A program made the translations under genes and the position numbers. From Candidatus Tenderia electrophaga (GTDB lineage Bacteria; Pseudomonadota; Gammaproteobacteria; Tenderiales; Tenderiaceae): DNA of 64,000 bases. The stretch lies in assembly GCA_001447805.1 (NCBI GenBank), contig CP013099.1:1116001-1180000 (forward strand), written 5' to 3'. The notes under the pieces were generated by a model. It had not been told where the DNA came from, made no database searches, and saw nothing but the letters and a program-made list of their open reading frames with translations. Of the stretch, positions 17,214 to 24,100 are shown piece after piece (position 1 is the first letter of the stretch; each line of letters begins with the position of its first letter).

Positions 17214-18402
17214 GCGTACTCAGAAACTGGTCATCGCCCTGTTGGTCGTGGCCGCCCTGGCCGGACTCTATTGGGGCGTTCAGCAGTTGCCCTGGCGCGT
17301 GGAAGAGGTGGACAAGGGCTTTAGCGAAGCGGCGCGCCGCAATCCTTTCCTGGCGGCGCAACGGTTTCTGGAAAAAAACGATGTGCCGGTCACCCCCGCG
17401 AAGGGCGTCAGTCATCTGGATGATTTGCCCGATCCTGCCGGCGCCACGCTGATACTGTTCTCCAACGAAGGGATGTTAAGCCGCGCCCGGGTGGACGCCT
17501 TGTGGCAATGGGTGGAGGCGGGCGGCCATCTGATTCTCAATGCCAACAGTTATACGGACAAACAAAGCGGCGCCAATCGTAATCTTATCCTGCAGGATTT
17601 GGGGCTGGGGGCGTATCCCGCGGCCGATACCGGACCGGGTCACACGGCGTTTGACTCCATGGTGCACTGGTTTGGCCAGCGTCAGGCCGAGTGCTTGGAC
17701 GCAGAGCATGTGTTGTCACTGGAAACGGGTGACGGCGAAAAGCCACTGGATATCGCCCTGCGCAGCAATATGGTTTTGGTAAACCATAGCGAGCTTGAGA
17801 CCATCGCCGCCGCCAATGATGACGGTAATCAATTGCTGCGTTATTTCATCGGCGACGGTATGGTGACTGTGACCACCCGACTAAGTTTTTGGCACAACCG
17901 CTACATCGCCTGCTACGACCATGCCTATCTACTCTGGCAAATGCTGGGGCCGGGCGAGGTGCTGATCCTTTACCACGCGCAGGTGCCGTCACTGTTTACC
18001 TTGCTGTGGCGCAACGCGGCCTTCGGGGTAAGCCTGGCATTGTTGCTGTTGGCACTGTGGTTGTGGCGGCGCGGTCGTCGTTTCGGCCCGCTGCAACAAC
18101 AGGCCGAGGCACAGCGGCGTCGACTTGGCGAACATCTGTTCGCCAGCGCCATGTTCGCCTGGCGCTGGCAAAAGATTGCGCCTCAAGTACAAGGATTGCG
18201 CCGCGCCATAAAACAAATCATGGAGCGGCGCCACCCCGGCTTTCGGCGTCTGACCGGCGAACAGCAATTCGCCCTGATCGGTCGCTTGAGCGGCTGTGAT
18301 GCCGGCCGGGTGGCGTGGGCCTTTGCGCAACAAGATATTCAAAAGGCACAGCAGCTCACCGAATTGGTACAGCAACTACAACAGATAAGGAACCGACTAT
18401 GA
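17206..18402 (+). CDS. DUF4350 domain protein
   Basis: The product is 398 residues. An N-terminal helix (KLVIALLVVAALAGLYWGV) leads into a periplasmic domain of the DUF4350 family (LILFSNEGMLSRARVDALWQ, WVEAGGHLILNAN), which resembles the ThuA/GATase-like fold found in the membrane proteins of ABC gliding systems. A second helix near residue 270 precedes a cytoplasmic C-terminal helical region. The family is always found with MoxR and DUF58 genes and has no proven function. ATG at 17206 overlaps the DUF4129 stop; its own stop overlaps the MoxR start (ATGA). Confidence 0.8.
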   Translation: MAERTQKLVIALLVVAALAGLYWGVQQLPWRVEEVDKGFSEAARRNPFLAAQRFLEKNDVPVTPAKGVSHLDDLPDPAGATLILFSNEGMLSRARVDALWQWVEAGGHLILNANSYTDKQSGANRNLILQDLGLGAYPAADTGPGHTAFDSMVHWFGQRQAECLDAEHVLSLETGDGEKPLDIALRSNMVLVNHSELETIAAANDDGNQLLRYFIGDGMVTVTTRLSFWHNRYIACYDHAYLLWQMLGPGEVLILYHAQVPSLFTLLWRNAAFGVSLALLLLALWLWRRGRRFGPLQQQAEAQRRRLGEHLFASAMFAWRWQKIAPQVQGLRRAIKQIMERRHPGFRRLTGEQQFALIGRLSGCDAGRVAWAFAQQDIQKAQQLTELVQQLQQIRNRL

Positions 18403-19367
18403 CGGCAATGGATTTTCAACAGGCCCATCAAGCCATTCAGGGCTTGCGCGGCGAGATCAACAAGGTGGTGATCGGTCAGGCCGAAGTGGTGTATCATGTG
18501 CTGATTGCACTACTGGCCGGCGGCCATGTGCTGGTGGAAGGTGTGCCCGGCCTGGGTAAGACCTTGCTGGTGCGGGCGCTGGCCAAATGTTTTCACGGCC
18601 AGTTCGCGCGGGTGCAGTTCACCCCCGACTTGATGCCCAGCGACATCACCGGCCACGCCATGTACAACATGTCCAATCAGCAGTTTCAGTTGCGCCGTGG
18701 CCCTGCCTTTACCAATCTATTGCTCGCCGACGAGATTAACCGCGCTCCGGCCAAGAGCCAAGCTGCGTTGTTGGAAGTGATGCAGGAACGCCAGATCACT
18801 ATCGAGGGCAAGTCATTCGCCACCGGCGAACCCTTCATGGTGCTCGCCACACAGAATTCCATCGAACAAGAGGGCACCTACCCGTTGCCGGAAGCGGAGC
18901 TGGACCGCTTTCTGCTCAAGATCTTTATCGACTATCCGGCAGAGACGGAAGAGAAGCAGATGGTGAAGCTGGTTACCAGCGGCGAGTCGAGCGAAAGTTT
19001 TAAACTGGACGACGTGCAGCCGTTGTTGCAACCCGAACAGATCGCCCGGCTGCAACAGATGGTGGCCGACTTCACCATCGACGAACAGGTGCTCGACTAT
19101 GCCGTGCGCCTGGTGCGCGCCACGCGCGACTGGGCCGGCATCACCATGGGGGCTGGGCCGCGCGGCAGTTTGGCCTTGGTACGGTCCGGCAAGGCCCGGG
19201 CGCTGTTGCAGGGGCGTGATTTTGTTACACCCGATGACGTCAAGGCCGTGGCCAAGCCGGTGCTGCGCCATCGCTTGCTATTGTCACCCGACATGGAGAT
19301 CGAAGGTGTGACGCCGGACCGACTGCTCGACGATATCCTTGACCAGGTCGACGCGCCGCGCACATGA
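18399..19367 (+). CDS. MoxR-type AAA+ ATPase
   Basis: The product is 322 residues. It has the Walker A motif GVPGLGKT, the Walker B motif LLADEINR, sensor 1 [22 protein letters not shown] and the lid domain with GPRGSLAL, all typical of MoxR. These are chaperone-like ATPases that often work with VWA-domain proteins to mature or activate partner enzymes and complexes. The partner here is likely the DUF58 protein encoded next, whose ATG overlaps its stop. The start at 18399 gives [10 protein letters not shown] and overlaps the stop of the DUF4350 gene; the longer frame is an artefact of that gene. Confidence 0.93.
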   Translation: MTAMDFQQAHQAIQGLRGEINKVVIGQAEVVYHVLIALLAGGHVLVEGVPGLGKTLLVRALAKCFHGQFARVQFTPDLMPSDITGHAMYNMSNQQFQLRRGPAFTNLLLADEINRAPAKSQAALLEVMQERQITIEGKSFATGEPFMVLATQNSIEQEGTYPLPEAELDRFLLKIFIDYPAETEEKQMVKLVTSGESSESFKLDDVQPLLQPEQIARLQQMVADFTIDEQVLDYAVRLVRATRDWAGITMGAGPRGSLALVRSGKARALLQGRDFVTPDDVKAVAKPVLRHRLLLSPDMEIEGVTPDRLLDDILDQVDAPRT

Positions 19368-20719
19368 AGCGTCTGTCTGTCGTTCCCGCATCGCGTTTAC
19401 TGGGGTTAGTCGCCCTGTGTGGCGTGACGGCGCTGGCGGCGCCGCTGCTACAGTTGATTGATAATGAGGCGGCATTGCGGGCGGGCGACACTGCGGGCCA
19501 TGCGGCACGACTGCTGTTTGGCGCCTTGCTGTTACTGAGCCTGTGGGACCTATGGAAACTGAAACGTATGCCAGCCGTGGAAGTAACCCGTGAAGTGGCC
19601 CACACGCTGCCGGTCAATCACTGGAGCGAGGTGACGCTGCGCTTCAGTCATTCATTCGGCCGGCCGGTTATGGTCGAGGTGTTTGACTTCGCCCCGGCCG
19701 GCGCCGGGCTCAAATTTATGCCGCGCGGGTTCACGCTGCAAGCGGGTCGAACCGGCGAGGTGAATTATCGGCTGCGCCCCGCCCAGCGCGGCCCGGCCGA
19801 TTTCGGACAGACACAAGTATTAATCCCATCGCCCTTAAAGCTATGGAGCCTCAGCCGCATGGCCGGTGCACCGACGCAGGTGCGCGTCTATCCCGACTTT
19901 GCTGCCATCAGCCATTTCAAACTGCTGGCCACCGACAATCGCACCAGTCAGCTCGGCATCAAACGTAAACAACGCCGCGGCGAAGGGCTGGAATTTCATC
20001 AACTGCGCGACTACCGTGACGGCGACAGCCTGCGCCAGATCGACTGGAAAGCCACCGTGCGGCGCCACAAACTGATCTCAAAAGAGTATCAGGACGAACG
20101 CGACCAACAACTGTTTTTCATGCTCGACTGCGGCCGCCGCATGCGCGCGCAGGACGATGACCTGTCTCACTTCGACCATTCGCTCAACGCCCTCATGCTG
20201 CTCAGCTACGTCGCCCTGCACCAAGGCGACGCCGTAGGGCTGATGAGCTTCGCCGGCGAACAGCGCTGGCTGGTGCCAATGAAAAGTAGTGCCATGGTCA
20301 ACACCATTCTCAACACCGTGTATGACCTGCAACCCACCACCCAGGCCTCCGACTACCTGGCCGCCGCCCGCACGCTGGTTACCCGGCAGCGCAAACGTGC
20401 ACTGGTGGTGATCATGACCAACCTGCGTGAAGAGGACTGCGCTGAACTCATGCCCGCCATCCGATTACTGCGGCGTCATCACCTGGTATTGGTCGCCAAT
20501 TTGCGTGAACAGATGCTGGACCATACACTGGAACGGCCGGTTACGGGATTGGAAGACGCACTAGCCTATCTCGGCACCTGCGAATATCTGCAGGAACGTA
20601 ATGAACTGCAAAGCCAACTGCGTCAGCGTGGCGTGCTGAGCATCGATACCACCCCGGTGGAACTGCCGGTGCGGGTGGTGAATGGGTATTGGGAGATCAA
20701 GCGCAGTGGGGCGCTGTAA
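19364..20719 (+). CDS. DUF58 domain protein (MoxR partner)
   Basis: The product is 451 residues. Two N-terminal helices anchor it to the membrane, a beta-rich domain follows, and the DUF58 signature GLEFHQLRDYRDGDSLRQIDWKA (in pieces GLEFHQLRDY, QIDWKA) lies near residue 210. The C-terminal half reads as a von Willebrand A-like fold with FFMLDCGRRM in the position of a degenerate metal-binding site: the DxSxS pattern is altered to DCGRR. The protein probably recruits or is remodelled by the MoxR ATPase whose stop its ATG overlaps. It is the last gene of the run. Confidence 0.9.
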   Translation: MKRLSVVPASRLLGLVALCGVTALAAPLLQLIDNEAALRAGDTAGHAARLLFGALLLLSLWDLWKLKRMPAVEVTREVAHTLPVNHWSEVTLRFSHSFGRPVMVEVFDFAPAGAGLKFMPRGFTLQAGRTGEVNYRLRPAQRGPADFGQTQVLIPSPLKLWSLSRMAGAPTQVRVYPDFAAISHFKLLATDNRTSQLGIKRKQRRGEGLEFHQLRDYRDGDSLRQIDWKATVRRHKLISKEYQDERDQQLFFMLDCGRRMRAQDDDLSHFDHSLNALMLLSYVALHQGDAVGLMSFAGEQRWLVPMKSSAMVNTILNTVYDLQPTTQASDYLAAARTLVTRQRKRALVVIMTNLREEDCAELMPAIRLLRRHHLVLVANLREQMLDHTLERPVTGLEDALAYLGTCEYLQERNELQSQLRQRGVLSIDTTPVELPVRVVNGYWEIKRSGAL

Positions 20720-21080
20720 AAGAAATGCTCTATCTTGCGGGTTGAGACATACGAAGCGGAAGATTGTTATACATGCTGACACTAATATTGAATGGCTGGT
20801 TATAAAATTAATTTGTCCCATATCTCCGTTACAGCTTGCATCCTGCATTAGTGATAAATCAATCAGTCGATTTGCTAACTGACTGATAAGCATAAGCTAA
20901 TTGGCTGGTCCTCAATTTGAGAACCCGCTTTTTGGGCGGTGTGCTAGGCGGGGAAGCTTACGGCGGCACTTTGTTTATGCTTGAATAGCACAATAGCAGC
21001 TCCACTCTGGCATGCCGATTATTGCGAAGGTTAGCCCCTCATTGAGAGGCTTTTGCTTAACGTCTCCGTGATCAAAAGCT
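20720..21080. other. Intergenic stretch with no recognised gene
   Basis: A 361-base AT-richer stretch between the DUF58 gene and an orphan membrane protein. I find no convincing reading frame, tRNA, terminator with a T-tract, or attachment site. It marks the start of a gene-poor block extending to 23.0 kb. Confidence 0.6.
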
Positions 21081-21725
21081 ATGGCGTTGAAAATCTACGA
21101 AACCACAGATGGCCGCATCGAATATCGACACGATAGCACTGCTTGGGGGCGCCTGTGGGTCGTGATCGGTTTTGTATTCTTCGGGGTTTTGGTTTACGAC
21201 TTGACCATCGGAAGCCGTGGCGATCAGCGTGCCGTAGGGCTCATCGGTGCAGCTTTTACCTGCTTTGGCATCGGGCTATTATTATTGGAACGCAGTCACC
21301 TTACAGTCAATACGTCTGCAAGACGCATTGAGTGGTTGCGACGGCATGGGTTAAGGCTCCGACAGGGACAGCTGAGCTTCGATAAGATAGGTGACGTGTA
21401 CGCGCATTCGCCGGTGGGCGACGAAGGCACACCCAGTCGCCGTGTAGTGCTCAAGCTTAAAGACGGAAAAGAACTGCCTCTGACTGCGGCCTTTCTGGTC
21501 GATCCTGACGACGCACAACTGCTGTTCGCGCAACGGCTGCGCATATTGCTTGTTAATGGGGACAAGGCGACGCAGGACGCTTCACCGGACGTCATAGATG
21601 ACAATGTGCGTGCTCTGGTTAGGGCCGGGCATGAGATAGACGCTATCCGGTTGCTACGCGAATCCCGGAAAGTGGACCTTACGACGGCCAGACAACACGT
21701 TCAGGAGATCAAGCGCGATGGTTAG
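21081..21725 (+). CDS. Orphan membrane protein with L7/L12-like C-terminal tail
   Basis: The product is 214 residues. Residues 1-35 are soluble, two hydrophobic helices follow (LWVVIGFVFFGVLVYDLTI and AVGLIGAAFTCFGIGLLLL), and then a PH-like soluble region with alternating strands. The last 45 residues (VRALVRAGHEIDAIRLLRES, TTARQHVQEIKRDG) resemble the C-terminal domain of ribosomal protein L7/L12, a small fold that recurs in membrane proteins. I do not recognise a named family for the whole protein. No operon partner: a decayed gene follows. Coding quality is good (no stop, steady codon use), so it is likely expressed. Confidence 0.6.
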   Translation: MALKIYETTDGRIEYRHDSTAWGRLWVVIGFVFFGVLVYDLTIGSRGDQRAVGLIGAAFTCFGIGLLLLERSHLTVNTSARRIEWLRRHGLRLRQGQLSFDKIGDVYAHSPVGDEGTPSRRVVLKLKDGKELPLTAAFLVDPDDAQLLFAQRLRILLVNGDKATQDASPDVIDDNVRALVRAGHEIDAIRLLRESRKVDLTTARQHVQEIKRDG

Positions 21726-21816
21726 TGAAGTGCTCGTCACGCAGGCCAACAACTCGGTCAACCGGACCGTGAACGCAGGCGTTAGCAGTGTCAGAAACCA
21801 CGAGAGCAGAAATGCC

Positions 21817-22204
21817 ATGTAACAGGAATTGAAGCTTCAGGCTCTAAAAGCCGCACTTTATGTGATTGGAGTGATTTTTTTCGTTGGTGTGCGAGCCTCT
21901 GATGAGGTGGATTTGGCCCGCCGGTTGGAACTGGACACCACCTCACTACGAATATGAATATATGATAATGGGCATATACGCTACCTTAGGCGTGTTTCTC
22001 ATATTGGCTGCCAAAGAACCGTTGGCTAACGCAAGCCGTATATGATTCACAATCTGGTCGAGTATTGTTCATGGCGGAATAATGCCGGCCCAAGCAGTCG
22101 TTGATGAAACCGACCGGGTAAATCTCTTGGGGTGATGTTCCGGCATTATTTTGGTCGCCATTGTCCTGCGGTATCTCATGCCAAAACAACCCCGGGCACA
22201 GTGA
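21817..22204 (+). pseudogene. Decayed DUF6632 family membrane protein gene
   Basis: The translation can be followed across one frameshift and three stop codons. An ATG at 21817 is followed at once by TAA, then ELKLQALKAALYVIGVIFF in the same frame. Near 21890 the frame shifts by one base to PLMRWIWPAGWNWTPPHYEY, EYMIMGIYATLGVFLILAA and NASRI, then an in-frame TGA, FTIWSSIVHGGIM, VDETDRVNLLG, another TGA, and IILVAIVLRYLMPK. The order of these segments (GWxWTPP, MxxGIYATLGVFL, WSSIVHGGIM, ANLLGD-like, YLMPK) is that of the DUF6632 family of small four-helix membrane proteins of unknown function, which I recognise from memory. No functional product can be made. Confidence 0.7.
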
Positions 22205-22499
22205 TAGCAATTGCTAGCCAGTCGCTGCAGTGGACGCGGGGATCAATAGGGTCGTTGAAATCAGGTGCTGAGCAATGACCTCCCGCCCGCCGAGTTGGCA
22301 GCGCGCGCGGTACGGATATCTGAAACTAATGCGCGCTGGTGCCCTTTGAGGCCCGGCCTGATACTATTCCCACTGTCGCTGTGTTCGCAGCTGAATATTT
22401 GTATACCATAATCGGCCTGCAACATCGCGGAAAGGGATGGATGAGCGCCTGGTATTGGCGGGTATTACAATAAACGTTAACAAAAGGCGGGTAATACAG
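22205..22499. other. Intergenic stretch after the decayed gene
   Basis: No reading frame with coding character and no RNA gene is seen here. The last 30 bases hold the ribosome site (AAAGGCGGG) of the next small gene. Confidence 0.5.
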
Positions 22500-22826
22500 A
22501 TGACTAACAAAATAGGTAAGCGGTTCATGGTTTCGGTGGTGGGCGTTGCGGCGTGCTGGTTGTTGATGTTTTCAGGCATGGTGGCAGCCCGTGGCGATGA
22601 TCCGGTCGATTTGAGCGGGGTGGCCAAGGTGGTGGAGGAGGATCTCGAGCAGAATGCCGAGGAACGTCTCATTGACATTCGCACCGGCAAAAAGAAGTAC
22701 ACCTGTAATGGATCTGGCAAGTCCTTAACAGTCAATTGTGTAGATAAGCAATTCAGTAAAAATTGCGCCACAGTGACCTATGACAGCGATGGCTATATCG
22801 ATAGCGTCGAGTTTCATGACTGTTGA
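22500..22826 (+). CDS. Small exported protein, unknown function
   Basis: The product is 108 residues. A signal peptide (FMVSVVGVAACWLLMFSGMVAA) is followed by a short acidic helix (VVEEDLEQNAEERLIDI) and a C-terminal segment with four Cys residues (TCNG, VNCVDK, KNCATV, HDC), spaced to allow two disulfide bonds in the periplasm. I recognise no family. The ATG at 22500 is chosen because it puts the signal peptide at the N-terminus and has a purine-rich site 7 bases upstream; the frame is open further upstream to 22437. It stands alone in a gene-poor block. Confidence 0.55.
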   Translation: MTNKIGKRFMVSVVGVAACWLLMFSGMVAARGDDPVDLSGVAKVVEEDLEQNAEERLIDIRTGKKKYTCNGSGKSLTVNCVDKQFSKNCATVTYDSDGYIDSVEFHDC

Positions 22827-23017
22827 GGGTTTAGGTGGGGTTGCTAGAGCTTCAGCGCTGACAGTAGCTTATTGCAGGCGGCGCACGTCTTCAAGGAAGG
22901 TCAAAAGCAACACTGCTTTATACCCTGAACACGAGTCGGGGGTCAGGCTAGCTTGACCACCGCGGCCTTGATCGCCTCCGGCGATATGCTTAAATCCATC
23001 AGAAAAAGTGGAGACAA

Positions 23018-23911
23018 ATGGTGAATTTAAGTACGGCGTTCGTGGTCTTGGCGGCGCTCTGCTGGGGGCTGTCAGGCGGAATCGGCGGGATTCTCATGGC
23101 CGACGGCTGGGACGCGTTCGTGGTGTCGTTATACCGGGGCGCGATCGGGCTGTTGTTTGTTCTCGTTTGGCTGGCGCTGCGCCCACGTGGCAGCGGATTG
23201 GCAAGTCGCCGATTATGGGGCTGGTCGGCGATTGCCGGTCTCGGCGTGGCTGGCAACTTCGCATTCTATTTCGTGAGCATCGCCGAGGGCAGCGTCGCGG
23301 TTGCGGCAACGCTGATGTACTGCGCACCGGTGTTCGTCTATCTCGTGTCCTTTGCATTCAAGCTTGAAAGCCCTACTCCGCTCAAGTGGGCCGCGATTGC
23401 CGTGGTAATGCTCGGCGTCGTGCTGCTTACACGTATTTACGACGTTGGGGCGGGCAGCGTCACGCTGGTCGGCGCCGGCGCCGGTCTGCTCTCCGGGCTG
23501 TGCTATGCGGTATTTATTTTCGGCTTCAAGTATGCGGCACCGCACGGCAGCCCGCAGGCGATTCTCGTGATAGCGTTCGCGGTACTGGTCACCGTACTCA
23601 TTTGGCCGGCGGACGCCGACCAAGCCGTGGCAGTGCTGAGCACATCGAGTTGGCCACTGTTTGTGGTGCTGGGGGTGCTTGGCGCGGGATTGTCCTTCAT
23701 TCTCTATATCGTCGGCCTAAAGCATACCGCGCCGGCCGTGGCCTCAATTCTGGCAATGGTCGAGCCGATCACGGCGTCGCTATTCGGTGTCGTGGTTTTG
23801 AATGAAAACCTGGTCGGTCTACAGATCTTCGGTATGGGACTGATTTTGGTCACAGTGACTGCGCTGAGCGTAACTTCGAGCGCTAGAAGGGCCCAACCAC
23901 TTGCCGAGTAG
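23018..23911 (+). CDS. EamA/DMT family transporter
   Basis: This is a 297-residue inner-membrane protein with ten predicted helices arranged as two EamA repeats (N-terminal ALCWGLSGGIGGILM and YFVSIAEGSVAVAATLMYCAPVFV; C-terminal LYIVGLKHTAPAVASILAMVEPITASLFGVVVLNE). The second motif is the typical substrate-path helix of the drug/metabolite transporter family. Members export or import amino acids, nucleotides or other metabolites; the substrate cannot be told. An AGAAAAAGTGGAGA purine-rich site precedes the ATG. No partner gene is adjacent. Confidence 0.88.
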   Translation: MVNLSTAFVVLAALCWGLSGGIGGILMADGWDAFVVSLYRGAIGLLFVLVWLALRPRGSGLASRRLWGWSAIAGLGVAGNFAFYFVSIAEGSVAVAATLMYCAPVFVYLVSFAFKLESPTPLKWAAIAVVMLGVVLLTRIYDVGAGSVTLVGAGAGLLSGLCYAVFIFGFKYAAPHGSPQAILVIAFAVLVTVLIWPADADQAVAVLSTSSWPLFVVLGVLGAGLSFILYIVGLKHTAPAVASILAMVEPITASLFGVVVLNENLVGLQIFGMGLILVTVTALSVTSSARRAQPLAE

Positions 23912-23986
23912 CGCACGGATTTGGTATCGACTTGGTCTATGACCGTTCCTGGCAAATTGCGGCTGCCCGCTAAGGAGGAAGATAAG

Positions 23987-24061
23987 ATGCCGAGGGTCGC
24001 AGCTGTTCCTCCGCCCCGGCCCTTTTGTGGTCTGCGAGTGCTTCCTACAGGGAAGGGATAA
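23987..24061 (+). CDS. Possible 24-residue peptide with a strong ribosome site
   Basis: A near-perfect Shine-Dalgarno stretch (AAGGAGGAAG, about 7 bases before ATG) introduces a 24-codon frame that begins MPRVAAVPP and ends LPTGKG. The frame has no homologue that I recognise. It may be a small expressed peptide or chance. It lies between the DMT transporter and the convergent lon gene. Confidence 0.2.
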   Translation: MPRVAAVPPPRPFCGLRVLPTGKG

Positions 24062-24100
24062 GCGGGTACGCTCAATCACCTCAAGCCTCCCGCCGTAAGT

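Noticed and set aside
22945-22999. A short minus-strand frame reading MDLSISPEAIKAAVVKLA, like the start of a DUF3775 protein.
   Set aside because: Only 18 codons, no supporting ribosome site, and the likeness is limited to the first ten residues.
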